Of a stretch of 64,000 bases of DNA, positions 9,338-17,509 are shown piece after piece (position 1 is the stretch's first letter; each line of letters starts with the position of its first letter). The position numbers and the translations under genes were made by a program. The notes under the pieces were generated by a model that worked only from the letters and a program-made list of their open reading frames with translations, did not search any database and was not told the DNA's origin. Source of the stretch: Cellulomonas sp. C5510 (GTDB taxonomy: Bacteria; Actinomycetota; Actinomycetes; Actinomycetales; Cellulomonadaceae); assembly GCF_019797765.1 (NCBI RefSeq), contig NZ_CP081862.1, forward strand, positions 2,108,001-2,172,000. Direction: 5' to 3'.

Positions 9338-9365
9338 CGTGTCGTCCGGCGTGTCGGACGACACG
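9338..9365. terminator. Hairpin, probable terminator for the converging amidohydrolase gene
   Basis: CGTGTCGTCCG and CGGACGACACG form a perfect 11-bp stem with a 6-nt loop, 68 bp beyond the amidohydrolase stop on the minus strand. The symmetry would also allow it to act on read-through from the plus-strand operon. A protein-binding palindrome is the alternative. Confidence 0.45.
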
Positions 9366-9432
9366 TCCGGGTGAGCGCGTGCCGCGGGCCCACCCCCGCG
9401 GTTCACCCGTCCGCCGGATCACCCGCCGTCAG

Positions 9433-11028
9433 TCACGCCGTCACGCCCGACGCGTCGAACAGGACGTGGCCGGCACGCACCGTCAGCACGCACGCGGGAT
9501 CCGGGTCCTGCGCGTCCAGCGCCGGCAGCCCCGGGCGCTCCGTGCGCCACACGGCCAGGTGCGCGGGCGCACCGGCACGGAGCACACCCGCGCCCGTGCC
9601 GCCGAGGCCCGCGGCGAGCCAGCCCCCACGGCTGTGGGCCTCCACCGCCGCCGCGACGGGGATCCGCTGGTCCGGTGTCCGGTGCCGGACCGCCGCGCGC
9701 ACCGCCGCCCAGGGCCCGCAGGGCGTCAGGGGGCTCCCGGACCCGAACGCGAGCGGCACCCCGGCGGCCCGCAGGTCCGCGAGGGGGTGGAGCGAGGCGG
9801 CCCGGCCGCTCCCGAGACGGCGGACCGCGGGGCCGTCGGCACCTCCCCACGCGGCGTCCAGCACCGGCTCGACCGCCACGGTCAGCCCCAGCAGGACGAG
9901 CGTGGCGAGCGCCGGCGCGTCCAGCATCGACGCGCGCTCCAGCCGGTGGCCGGCCGCCCGCAGCGCCTCGACGCCCTCGACCTCCGCCGCCGCCCGGAAG
10001 CCGAGCAGCACCTCGGCCGCCGCACGGTCGCCCGTCAGGCGGAAGGCCGCCTGCACCCCGGCCCGGGTCACGGCCGCGACGTGGTTGCTCACCTGCTCCG
10101 CCGTCAGCAGCAGCTCCCCCGTCCGGTCGCCCGGGCCCGGAGCGTCGTCGTACGGCTGCCGCAGCGCCGCGGTCCTGGCGCGGATCGTGCCGTCGGCGGC
10201 GAGGTCCCCACCGATCCCCCGCACCCCCGGCAGCTCCTCGAGCAGGTCCCGGGCGTCGTCCGTCGTCACGCACAGCTCCGCGCGGTACCCCGCCACCAGC
10301 GGCAGTCCAGAGCCCGGGTCGGCGGTCCGCGCGAGCAGTGCGGCCAGATCGCTGCGGGCGGCCGACCCCGGGGCGCTGTGCTCGTGCACCGCGACCACCC
10401 CGGAGCCCGCGGCGGTCCGCAGCGCGACGTCCTCGAGGGCCGTCCGGCGGCTCTCGGACGCCTCCCGGACGCCACCCCACGCCACCCGCAGGGCCTCTCC
10501 GGTCACCAGGCCGTCGTCCCGCCACCCGGGCACCGCGTCCAGCCCGAGCACGCGCGCGAAGGACGACGACACCACGGCAGCCGTCCGGTCCGCGCTCCCG
10601 AGCCAGACCGGTGCGCCACCGCCGGCGGCGTCGAGCTCGTCCCGCCGGGGCGGCCGGTCCTCGGGCCAGACCGCGTCGTCCCAGCCCGACCCCGCCAGCG
10701 GAGCGCCGCCGGCCGCCGCGCGCCGGCCGGCCGGCCCGCGCACTGCGTCCCGGACGCGCGCGAGCACGTCGTCGACCCCGCACGCGTCGGCGAGATCCAC
10801 CCCGTCGAGCGCGAGCCCGGTCTCGAACGCGTGCACGTGGGCGTCGACGAACCCGGGCGTGACCAGCGCACCGTCGAGCTCCACGACGGAGTCGGCCGCG
10901 TCCGCGAGGCCGTCCGCCGCGTCGGTGCCCCCCACCCAGGCGACCTCGCCGCCGGAGACGAGGATCGACGTCGCGTCGGGGGCGTCGGGCGTCAGCACCG
11001 TGCCGCCCCGGTACAGCGTGGTGGTCAC
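9433..11028 (-). CDS. Amidohydrolase, YtcJ-like (Amidohydro_3)
   Basis: The 531-residue metal-dependent hydrolase has the N-terminal layout of this family: LYRGGTVLTPD, a composite sheet region, then TPGFVDAHVHAFETG with the metal-binding HxH. Later histidines appear in VAVHEHSAPG, and QVSNHVAAVTRAGVQAAFRL matches the family's N-H-x-D-x-A type region. The GTG at 11028 is chosen because the family N-terminus begins right there; the longer frame runs into helY. A substrate cannot be assigned. It is transcribed after helY but 91 bp separate them, so co-transcription is uncertain. Confidence 0.85.
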   Translation of the reverse strand: MTTTLYRGGTVLTPDAPDATSILVSGGEVAWVGGTDAADGLADAADSVVELDGALVTPGFVDAHVHAFETGLALDGVDLADACGVDDVLARVRDAVRGPAGRRAAAGGAPLAGSGWDDAVWPEDRPPRRDELDAAGGGAPVWLGSADRTAAVVSSSFARVLGLDAVPGWRDDGLVTGEALRVAWGGVREASESRRTALEDVALRTAAGSGVVAVHEHSAPGSAARSDLAALLARTADPGSGLPLVAGYRAELCVTTDDARDLLEELPGVRGIGGDLAADGTIRARTAALRQPYDDAPGPGDRTGELLLTAEQVSNHVAAVTRAGVQAAFRLTGDRAAAEVLLGFRAAAEVEGVEALRAAGHRLERASMLDAPALATLVLLGLTVAVEPVLDAAWGGADGPAVRRLGSGRAASLHPLADLRAAGVPLAFGSGSPLTPCGPWAAVRAAVRHRTPDQRIPVAAAVEAHSRGGWLAAGLGGTGAGVLRAGAPAHLAVWRTERPGLPALDAQDPDPACVLTVRAGHVLFDASGVTA

Positions 11029-11119
11029 GACCGCACGATAGGGGACGCGGGCCGACCCCACCCGTCGGCGTCGCGTCGCCCGGGAACGCCGTCGCCGCGC
11101 CGCGCCCCCCGCCCCGCCG

Positions 11120-13990
11120 TCAGGTCCCCGCGTAGGCGACGACCCCACGTCGCACCGCCCCGACCGCCGACCGCGCCGTCTGACGGACCCGCTGGTCGGG
11201 AGCCGCCTTGGCCACCTGGTCGAGCACGTCGACGACCTGCTTGCACCAGCGGACGAAGTCGCCCGCGGCCAGGTCCGCGTCCCGCAGGACGGCGTCGAGC
11301 GAGCGCCCCGCCGCCCACCGGTGCACGGCCTGCACGAGGCCCAGGTCGAGCGGCTGCACGGTCTCGAGCCGGTGCGCGCCCTCCAGGTCGTCCAGCTCGG
11401 ACCAGATCCGGGTCGTCGCATCCAGCGCGATGCCGAGACGGCTCGCCGGGCCGCCCGGGACGGCCGGGGTGCGTTCCCGGTCGTCGCGGCGGGCGGAGTA
11501 CACGACGGCCGACACCGCCGCGGCCAGCCCTGGCACGTCGAGGTCCTCCCACGCGCCGCGGCGCAGGCACTCCGCCAGCAGCAGGTCGTTCTCGGCGTAC
11601 AGGCGGCGCAGCCAGCGCCCGTCCTCGGTGACCCGGGTGCCCTCGTCGGGCACCTTCTCGAGGTACCCGAGGCTGACCAGCACGTCGCAGATCCGGTCGA
11701 ACACGGTGGCGATCGACCCGGTCCTGCCCTCGATGCGCCGCACGAGCGCACGGTGCTCGCCGTCCAGCCGCTGCCACCGCTCCGCCCACCGCGCGTGCTC
11801 CTCGCGGTCGGGGCACGCGTGGCAGGGATGGGCGCGCAGCCGGCGCCGCAGCCCGGCGATCGCCTCGTCCTCGTCCTGCGCGGCCGGCCGGCCCCGGCGA
11901 CGCTGCGGCGCGGCCCCCTCGACCCGTCCGGCGGCGATCTCGGCCCGCAGCGACGCAGCGAGGTCGCGGCGGTGCGAGGCCGCACGGGGCGAGAAGCCCT
12001 TCGGCACGCGGAGACGTCCGACGGTGCGCACGCCGTCCCCGACGTCCTGGCTGGACAGGCGGCGCACGTCCCGCTCGGTGGTGAGGACCAGGGGCCGGGC
12101 CCCCTCGAAGCCGCCGGCGCTCCCGGGCTCGACCACGACGGCGTGGACGGACCGTCGGCCGCCCGGCACCGCGACGACGTCCCCGACGGCGAGCGACGCC
12201 AGGCTCCGAGCGGCCGCCTCCCGCCGCGCGCCCGCCGCGGCCCGGTGCGCGCCGCGCTCCCGGTCGCCCAGCTCCCGGCGCAGCGACCAGTAGTCGCGGA
12301 AGTCCCCCAGGTGGCACGACATGGCCTCCGCGTAGCCCTCGAGCGCCTCCGCGTGGCTCTGCGCCTGGCGGGCGAGGCCGACGACCCCGCGGTCCGCCTG
12401 GAACTGCGCGAAGGAGGTCTCGAGCACCTCGCGGGCCCGCACGCGGCCCACCTGCGCCACGAGGTTGACGGCCATGTTGTAGGTCGGGCGGAAGGCGGAC
12501 CGCAGCGGGTACAGCCGCTTCGACGCCAGGCCTGCCAGCGCCATCGGGTCGAGCCCGCCGCGCCCCACGACGACGGCGTGACCCTCCGTGTCGATGCCGC
12601 GGCGCCCCGCCCGGCCCGTCAGCTGGGTGTACTCCCCCGGTGTGATGTCGACGTGCTGCGAGCCGTCCCACTTCACGAGCTTCTCGAGGACGACCGACCG
12701 CGCCGGCATGTTGATGCCGAGCGCCAGCGTCTCCGTCGCGAACACGACCTTGACCAGGCCGCGCGCGAACGCCTCCTCGACCGTCTCCTTGAACGCCGGC
12801 AGCATCCCCGCGTGGTGCGGCGCGACCCCCCGGACCAGCCCGTCGAGGAAGCCCCAGTACCCCAGCACGTCCAGGTCCTCGCGGGGCACGGACGCGCAGC
12901 GGGTCTCCGCGATCTCCCGGATCTCCTCCTGCTCCGCCGGGGAGGTGAGCCGCAGCCCGCCCGCGAGGCACTGCGCCACCGCCGCGTCGCAGCCGGCCCG
13001 CGAGAAGATGAAGACGATCGCGGGCAGCAGCCCCGCCTCGTCCAGCACGTCGACCATGACCGGACGCGGGGCCGGGCGCACGCCGCCGAGCCCCGACGGC
13101 CCGGCCGCGCCACCGTCCCGCCGTCGGCCGCCCGGCCCGCGGAACCCGCGGTCGCCCGGCCCCCTCCGTCCCCGGTGCGGGCCGTCGCCCGAGCGCTCCG
13201 CCCGCCGCAGCAGGTGCGCCAGCTCCGGGTTGATCGGGGGGTTCGCCCCGGGGGCCGTGGGGTCGACGTGGCCGGCGTACAGGTCGAGCAGGTCGTCGCG
13301 CACCAGCACGTGCTGCCCCAGCGGGACCGGCCGGTGCTCGCTCACCACCACGGCCGTGTCCCCGCGCACCGTCCGCAGCCAGTCGCCGAACTCCTCGGCG
13401 TTCGAGACGGTCGCGGACAGCGACACCAGCTGCACGTCGTCGGGCAGGTGGATGATCACCTCCTCCCACACCGGACCGCGGAACCGGTCGGCCAGGTAGT
13501 GCACCTCGTCCATGACCACGTACCCCAGGCCGTCGAGCGTGCTCGAGCCCGCGTACAGCATGTTGCGGAGCACCTCGGTGGTCATGACGACCACCGGCGC
13601 CTCGCCGTTCTGCGTGGTGTCGCCGGTCAGCAGGCCGACCTGGTCCGCGCCGTGGCGCCGCACGAGGTCGTGGTACTTCTGGTTCGACAGGGCCTTGATC
13701 GGGGTCGTGTAGAACGCCTTGCGCCCGGTCCGCAGCGCCAGGTGCACCGCGAACTCGCCCACGACCGTCTTCCCGGCACCGGTGGGCGCGGCGACGAGCA
13801 CACCGCTCCCGCGCTCCAGCGCCTCGCAGGCCTCGACCTGGAAGTCGTCGAGGGGGAAGTCCAGCAGCTCGCGGAACCGGGCGAGCTCGCTGCGTTCGGA
13901 CCGGGCGCGGCGGCGGGCCACGGCGTACCGGTCGGCGGGAGCGGGCTCCTCGGGGTCGCGGGGGGTGCGGGAGGGGTCGCGTCGTGCCAC
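11120..13990 (-). CDS. helY: DEAD/DEAH-box RNA helicase, HelY/Mtr4-like
   Basis: The 956-residue superfamily 2 helicase has Walker A APTGAGKT (68-75), DEVH (161-164), the SAT motif in VSLSATVSNAEE, motif V in TETLALGINMPARS and motif VI QLTGRAGRRGID. The C-terminal half has the DSHCT-like domain of Ski2/Mtr4 helicases. A Gly/Arg-rich insertion (about 268-310) lies between the RecA domains. The GTG start is 9 nt after the lipid kinase stop. Actinobacterial HelY commonly sits downstream of pafBC-tatAC, as here. A role in RNA processing or decay is inferred from the family. Confidence 0.9.
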   Translation of the reverse strand: MARRDPSRTPRDPEEPAPADRYAVARRRARSERSELARFRELLDFPLDDFQVEACEALERGSGVLVAAPTGAGKTVVGEFAVHLALRTGRKAFYTTPIKALSNQKYHDLVRRHGADQVGLLTGDTTQNGEAPVVVMTTEVLRNMLYAGSSTLDGLGYVVMDEVHYLADRFRGPVWEEVIIHLPDDVQLVSLSATVSNAEEFGDWLRTVRGDTAVVVSEHRPVPLGQHVLVRDDLLDLYAGHVDPTAPGANPPINPELAHLLRRAERSGDGPHRGRRGPGDRGFRGPGGRRRDGGAAGPSGLGGVRPAPRPVMVDVLDEAGLLPAIVFIFSRAGCDAAVAQCLAGGLRLTSPAEQEEIREIAETRCASVPREDLDVLGYWGFLDGLVRGVAPHHAGMLPAFKETVEEAFARGLVKVVFATETLALGINMPARSVVLEKLVKWDGSQHVDITPGEYTQLTGRAGRRGIDTEGHAVVVGRGGLDPMALAGLASKRLYPLRSAFRPTYNMAVNLVAQVGRVRAREVLETSFAQFQADRGVVGLARQAQSHAEALEGYAEAMSCHLGDFRDYWSLRRELGDRERGAHRAAAGARREAAARSLASLAVGDVVAVPGGRRSVHAVVVEPGSAGGFEGARPLVLTTERDVRRLSSQDVGDGVRTVGRLRVPKGFSPRAASHRRDLAASLRAEIAAGRVEGAAPQRRRGRPAAQDEDEAIAGLRRRLRAHPCHACPDREEHARWAERWQRLDGEHRALVRRIEGRTGSIATVFDRICDVLVSLGYLEKVPDEGTRVTEDGRWLRRLYAENDLLLAECLRRGAWEDLDVPGLAAAVSAVVYSARRDDRERTPAVPGGPASRLGIALDATTRIWSELDDLEGAHRLETVQPLDLGLVQAVHRWAAGRSLDAVLRDADLAAGDFVRWCKQVVDVLDQVAKAAPDQRVRQTARSAVGAVRRGVVAYAGT

Positions 13991-13999
13991 CCCTGCAGC

Positions 14000-14926
14000 C
14001 TAGGTGGGTCGCGGCGCGAGCACCCGGACGGCGCCCGGCACGACCTCCGCGACGAGCGGCAGCGGGCCGATGCGCTCGCCGTCGGCGTGCGCCTCCGGGG
14101 GCGTCCCGCCCAGGTGGGGCGCGGGCTCGACCAGCACCCGCCGGCTGCGCAGCACCTGGACCTGCGGGTGGTGCACGTGCCGCCCCGCGTACATGCCGGG
14201 GAAGATCCGCAGCACGCCGGCGCGGGTGACGGGGCCCGCCACGACCACATCGAGCAGCCCGTCGTCCGGCCGGGCGTCCGGCGCGACCCGGATCCCCCCG
14301 CCGATCCACGGTCCGTTGGCCACGACGACGACCGTGCCGGCCGACTCCCACACGCCCTCGTCCGTCGTGAGGCGGTAGCCGTACGGCCGGAACGCCCGCA
14401 GCTCGGGCACGAGGGCACGGACGTAGCGGGCGGAGCCCCGCGGCCACCGCAGCGCGTTGGCGCGGGCGTTGACGGCGGCGTCGATGCCGCAGGACAGCGC
14501 CCCGAGATACCACTCGCGGGCGCTGTGCGTGGGCGGCCCGACACTCACCGCGTCGATCACGCGGGGCCCCACGAGCAGCGCCCGCTCGATCGCCGCCACC
14601 GCCGCGGTCACGTCCCCCCGTGGCAGGCCGAGCGCCCGAGCGACGTCGTTGCCGGTGCCGCCGGCCACGATGCCCAGCGGCAGGTCCGTCTCCGCGACCA
14701 CGTTCGCGCCGAGGTGCACCAGGCCGTCGCCGCCGACCACGACCAGCGCGTCGAGCCCCGCAACCGCCGCCCGGCGCGCGTGCGCGGTGGCGGTCAGCAG
14801 GTCCCGTGCGGTGAGGTCCTCGACGTGGTGACCGCGACGGCGCAGCTCCTGCATGGCCGCGGCACCGACCCCGCTCCCCCGCCCGACGCCCGCGACGGGG
14901 TTCACGACGACCCCGACGTGGCTCAC
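14000..14926 (-). CDS. Diacylglycerol kinase-family lipid kinase
   Basis: The 308-residue cytoplasmic or membrane-associated kinase shows the DAGK catalytic motifs VVVNPVAGVGRGS, VVVGGDGLVHLGANVV (GGDG nucleotide-binding loop) and GIVAGGTGNDVARALGL. The C-terminal half is the usual beta-sandwich lipid-binding domain. Its GTG overlaps the tatC stop (GTGA), so it is coupled to tatC. It may recycle diacylglycerol into phosphatidate or phosphorylate another lipid such as sphingosine; the sequence does not decide. Confidence 0.88.
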   Translation of the reverse strand: MSHVGVVVNPVAGVGRGSGVGAAAMQELRRRGHHVEDLTARDLLTATAHARRAAVAGLDALVVVGGDGLVHLGANVVAETDLPLGIVAGGTGNDVARALGLPRGDVTAAVAAIERALLVGPRVIDAVSVGPPTHSAREWYLGALSCGIDAAVNARANALRWPRGSARYVRALVPELRAFRPYGYRLTTDEGVWESAGTVVVVANGPWIGGGIRVAPDARPDDGLLDVVVAGPVTRAGVLRIFPGMYAGRHVHHPQVQVLRSRRVLVEPAPHLGGTPPEAHADGERIGPLPLVAEVVPGAVRVLAPRPT

Positions 14927-15759
14927 CGGCCCACCGTGCCGTCCGGGCCGGTCGCGCCGTCCGGGCCGGTCGCGCCGTCCGACGCGTCGGCGGCGGCCAG
15001 GCGCCGGTCGACGCGCCGGTCCCGCAGCAGCGACAGCCCCACCGCCGCCATGTAGAGGCCGGCGGTCGGCGCGGCGAGCACGAGCATCGTCACCACGTCC
15101 GGCGTCGGCGTCATGACCGCCGAGAAGATGCACGACAGGAGAACCGCCCAGCGCCACCCCTTGAGCCACGTCGACCCGCGCACCAGGCCGACCAGGTTGA
15201 GGCAGATCATGAGCACGGGGACCAGGAACGCCACACCGAACGCCAGCACGAACCGCATGACGAAGCTCAGGTACGTCGAGGCGTCGATGAGGTTCGTCGC
15301 CTGCTCGGGTACGAACTCGGTCAGCACGGCCACGGCGCGCGGCAGCACGTACCAGGCGAACCCCGCACCGGCCAGGAACATCGGCACCGCCACGGCGACG
15401 AACCCGACGGCCGACCGGCGCTCCCGGCGGGTGAGCCCCGGCGTGACGAACGCCCACAGCTGGTAGAGCCACCACGGGCTCGACACGAGCGCGCCGATGA
15501 ACAGCGCGACCTTGAACTTCATGTCCATCGCGGACGCCAGGCCGGCGAAGTTCACCGAAGCCACGACGTCGCGCTCGGCCGCGGCGTCCAGCAGCGGGTC
15601 CTGCAGCGACCGGAACACCGGGTCGTACGCGATCCAGCCGAGCACGCCGCCGGCGACGACGCCGAGCGCGGCGAGGACCAGCCGCTTGCGGAGCTCGATC
15701 AGGTGCTCGCGCAGCGGCATCCTGCCCTCGGGGTTGGCCGAGGGGCGACGCAGGGCCAC
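14923..15759 (-). CDS. tatC: Sec-independent protein translocase TatC
   Basis: The 278-residue receptor of the twin-arginine translocase starts with the conserved REHLIELRKRL cytoplasmic segment and has six membrane helices. FKVALFIGALVSSPWWLYQLW and the periplasmic FVPEQATN region are typical. A GTG start at 15759 gives a 13-residue leader before an internal ATG (MPLREHL), which is a possible alternative. The C-terminal tail after the last helix carries a Gly-Ala-Thr-Gly-Pro-Asp repeat coded by a DNA tandem duplication. It lies directly downstream of tatA. Confidence 0.95.
   Translation of the reverse strand: MALRRPSANPEGRMPLREHLIELRKRLVLAALGVVAGGVLGWIAYDPVFRSLQDPLLDAAAERDVVASVNFAGLASAMDMKFKVALFIGALVSSPWWLYQLWAFVTPGLTRRERRSAVGFVAVAVPMFLAGAGFAWYVLPRAVAVLTEFVPEQATNLIDASTYLSFVMRFVLAFGVAFLVPVLMICLNLVGLVRGSTWLKGWRWAVLLSCIFSAVMTPTPDVVTMLVLAAPTAGLYMAAVGLSLLRDRRVDRRLAAADASDGATGPDGATGPDGTVGR
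14941..14976. repeat. Two 18-bp tandem repeats in the tatC 3' end
   Basis: GTCCGGGCCGGTCGCGCC occurs twice in direct tandem. On the minus strand it encodes GATGPD twice in the cytoplasmic C-terminal tail of TatC. The unit is a multiple of three, so copy-number change would keep the frame. Confidence 0.85.
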
Positions 15760-15766
15760 GGGGGCT

Positions 15767-16096
15767 TCAGGGGCGAGGGTCGGTGGTCCCGGGCTCCGCG
15801 GTGGTGCCGGGCGCCGGCGCCGCGGGCGGCGGCGTGACCACCGGGGGCGCGAGGGGCGTGCCGGTCGCGCCCGGGGCGGGAGGCGTCACGACGGGGGCGA
15901 CGGGCGGCTGCGCGGTCGCGTCCGCGCGTCCGGGCTTGTCGTCGTCGTCCGCCAGGTCGCGCACCTCGCGCTTGAAGATCCGCAGGGACTTGCCGATCCC
16001 GCTCGCCAGGTCCGGCAGCCGCTTGGAGCCGAACAGCAGGACGATGATGAGGATCAGGATGAGGATCGAAACGGGATGCTCGAAGAGCCTCGCCAT
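15767..16096 (-). CDS. tatA: Sec-independent protein translocase TatA
   Basis: The 109-residue subunit has a single N-terminal membrane helix (SILILILIIVLLFG) followed by the SKRLPDLASGIGKSLRIFKRE amphipathic region that defines TatA/E. The last 55 residues are a Pro/Ala/Thr-rich tail, longer than in proteobacterial TatA. ATG start at 16096. The F-G hinge is intact. It lies 7 nt upstream of tatC; the two form a minimal TatA-TatC pair, and no tatB is seen in this window. Confidence 0.93.
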   Translation of the reverse strand: MARLFEHPVSILILILIIVLLFGSKRLPDLASGIGKSLRIFKREVRDLADDDDKPGRADATAQPPVAPVVTPPAPGATGTPLAPPVVTPPPAAPAPGTTAEPGTTDPRP

Positions 16097-16176
16097 GGCA
16101 GAACTCCCTGGTGCTGGATCAGCAGTCAGGTGAGTCTACAGGCCGTCCCCCGGGCGTCCCCCGACGCCACGGGGCG

Positions 16177-16518
16177 TCAGCGCGTGTAGCCGCGCCAGGT
16201 CTCCCGCACCGCCCGGTCGCGCGCGCGGCGCCGCTCGCGGCGCACCGCGGCCTCGGCGCGCAGCCGCGACCACCGGGCGCGCGCCTCGCGGGGCTCGGGC
16301 AGCAGCACCGCCTCCCGGGCGGCGCGGGCGGCGCGCTCGGCCTCCTGCGCCTGCTCGGCCAGCGTCGAGGCGTGCTCCGCCAGCTCGCCCAGCACGGCCG
16401 AGGCGCGCTCGAGCTCCGTCACGAGCGCCCGGGCCCGGCGCCACAGGTCGCGTCCGAGCAGGAAGGCACCCACGAGCGTGCCCAGGACGAGCACCACCCA
16501 CACGACGACCCACACCAT
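16177..16518 (-). CDS. Small membrane-anchored coiled-coil protein between pafC and tatA
   Basis: I do not recognise a named family. The 113-residue product starts MVWVVVWVVLVLGTLVGAFL, a single N-terminal membrane helix. It continues as a charged Ala/Glu/Arg-rich helix (about 30-105) with coiled-coil-like spacing. ATG 16518 is preferred; a TTG at 16527 would add three residues. It lies 10 nt downstream of pafC and 80 nt upstream of tatA on the same strand, so it is probably in the same operon. TatA/TatB-like or division-protein-like roles are possible, but no conserved motif proves either. Confidence 0.65.
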   Translation of the reverse strand: MVWVVVWVVLVLGTLVGAFLLGRDLWRRARALVTELERASAVLGELAEHASTLAEQAQEAERAARAAREAVLLPEPREARARWSRLRAEAAVRRERRRARDRAVRETWRGYTR

Positions 16519-16528
16519 GCCGGCCAAC

Positions 16529-17509
16529 CTATCCCGCCGTGCCGGCCAACGGGCCGTAGGCCGCCAGGGCCTCCTGGGCCCGGGCGGCGACGTCGCGCGC
16601 CACCTCGGGCGGTCGCACGCCCAGCAGGTCGTCCGCCGCCTGCAGCAGCAGGTTGCGCAGGAACGCGGGCTGGACCACCCGCACGTCGACCTCGAACGAG
16701 CCGTCGGAGAGGTTGCGGACCTCCTCCACCGGGACGGTCTCGGCCACCCAGCGGCCGGTGCTCCGCAGGTGCAGCGTCACGACGTCGCCCGTCGGGTCGG
16801 GCCGGAACTCCGCGGTGGCACCGCGTCCCGCCCCGGGGTGCGGGTCGGCCGGCACGTCGAGCACCTCGGCGCCGAGCACGCGGTCCAGCCGGAACAGCCG
16901 CTCGTCGCCCGCACGCAGGCACCACGCCTGGAGGTACGAGCGCTCGTCGCTCGTGGTCAGGCGCAGCGGGTCGACGTCCCGGTCGCTGGTGACGTCCGAG
17001 GCGTTGACGTACCGGATGCGCAGCCGCCGGCCCCGGGCGAGCGCGGTGCGGATCGCCGCGACCACCTCCGGCAGCCCGTCGACCGCGAGCCGCACGTCCA
17101 CCGCGTTCGCCGCCTCCCCCGTCGCGGCCACCAGCTTGTCGAGCGCCGACCGCAGGACCGCCGCGTGCTCCGGCTCGAGCGTCGGGCCGAGGTCCGCGAC
17201 CATGGCGCTGAGGGCGGCGAGCAGGGTGACCGCCTCCCGCGTGCCCAGCCGCAGCGGCTGCGTCATGCCGCGCGCCTCGGTGAGCCGGATCTCGCCGCGG
17301 TCGTAGGAGTCCGCGTCGAAGTCGATGAGGTCGTGCGGGTAGTACCCGGGCGTCCCGCTCATCCAGAGGGTGTCGACGTCCGCCATGACCTGCGACGACG
17401 ACACCCCGAAGTGCTCCGCCAGCTGGTCCACCGGGACGCCGTCGTGCCGGTCCAGGTAGCCGATCATCCCCAGCAGCCGCAGCAGCCGCTCGCTCGCCCG
17501 CTCAGCCAC
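16529..17509 (-). CDS. pafC: WYL-domain transcriptional regulator PafC
   Basis: The 326-residue protein has an N-terminal winged helix (about 5-60), a WYL domain (about 150-230, with RIRYVNASD and RSYLQAWCLRAGDERLFRLDR split over the usual strand pair) and a WCX C-terminal domain. PafC pairs with PafB to activate the RecA-independent DNA damage response in mycobacteria, with single-stranded DNA as the proposed ligand. Its GTG start overlaps the pafB stop by 8 nt, so the two are coupled as expected for an obligate partner pair. Confidence 0.93.
   Translation of the reverse strand: MAERASERLLRLLGMIGYLDRHDGVPVDQLAEHFGVSSSQVMADVDTLWMSGTPGYYPHDLIDFDADSYDRGEIRLTEARGMTQPLRLGTREAVTLLAALSAMVADLGPTLEPEHAAVLRSALDKLVAATGEAANAVDVRLAVDGLPEVVAAIRTALARGRRLRIRYVNASDVTSDRDVDPLRLTTSDERSYLQAWCLRAGDERLFRLDRVLGAEVLDVPADPHPGAGRGATAEFRPDPTGDVVTLHLRSTGRWVAETVPVEEVRNLSDGSFEVDVRVVQPAFLRNLLLQAADDLLGVRPPEVARDVAARAQEALAAYGPLAGTAG

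Larger units (their letters stand above)
8996..9432. other. Convergent intergenic region with several hairpins, no gene
   Basis: This 437-bp gap separates the plus-strand ABC operon from the minus-strand amidohydrolase. I see no reading frame with coding character. It holds four inverted repeats: 9052-9077 (10-bp stem), about 9096-9110 (CACCGC-TCA-GCGGTG), 9179-9197 (8-bp stem) and 9338-9365 (11-bp stem). These suit termination of both converging transcripts. Confidence 0.5.

Noticed and set aside
11025..15055. Long frames overlapping helY on both strands
   Set aside because: The 1162-residue minus and 1244-residue plus frames are shifted or antisense copies of helY and the lipid kinase, with no domain signal of their own.
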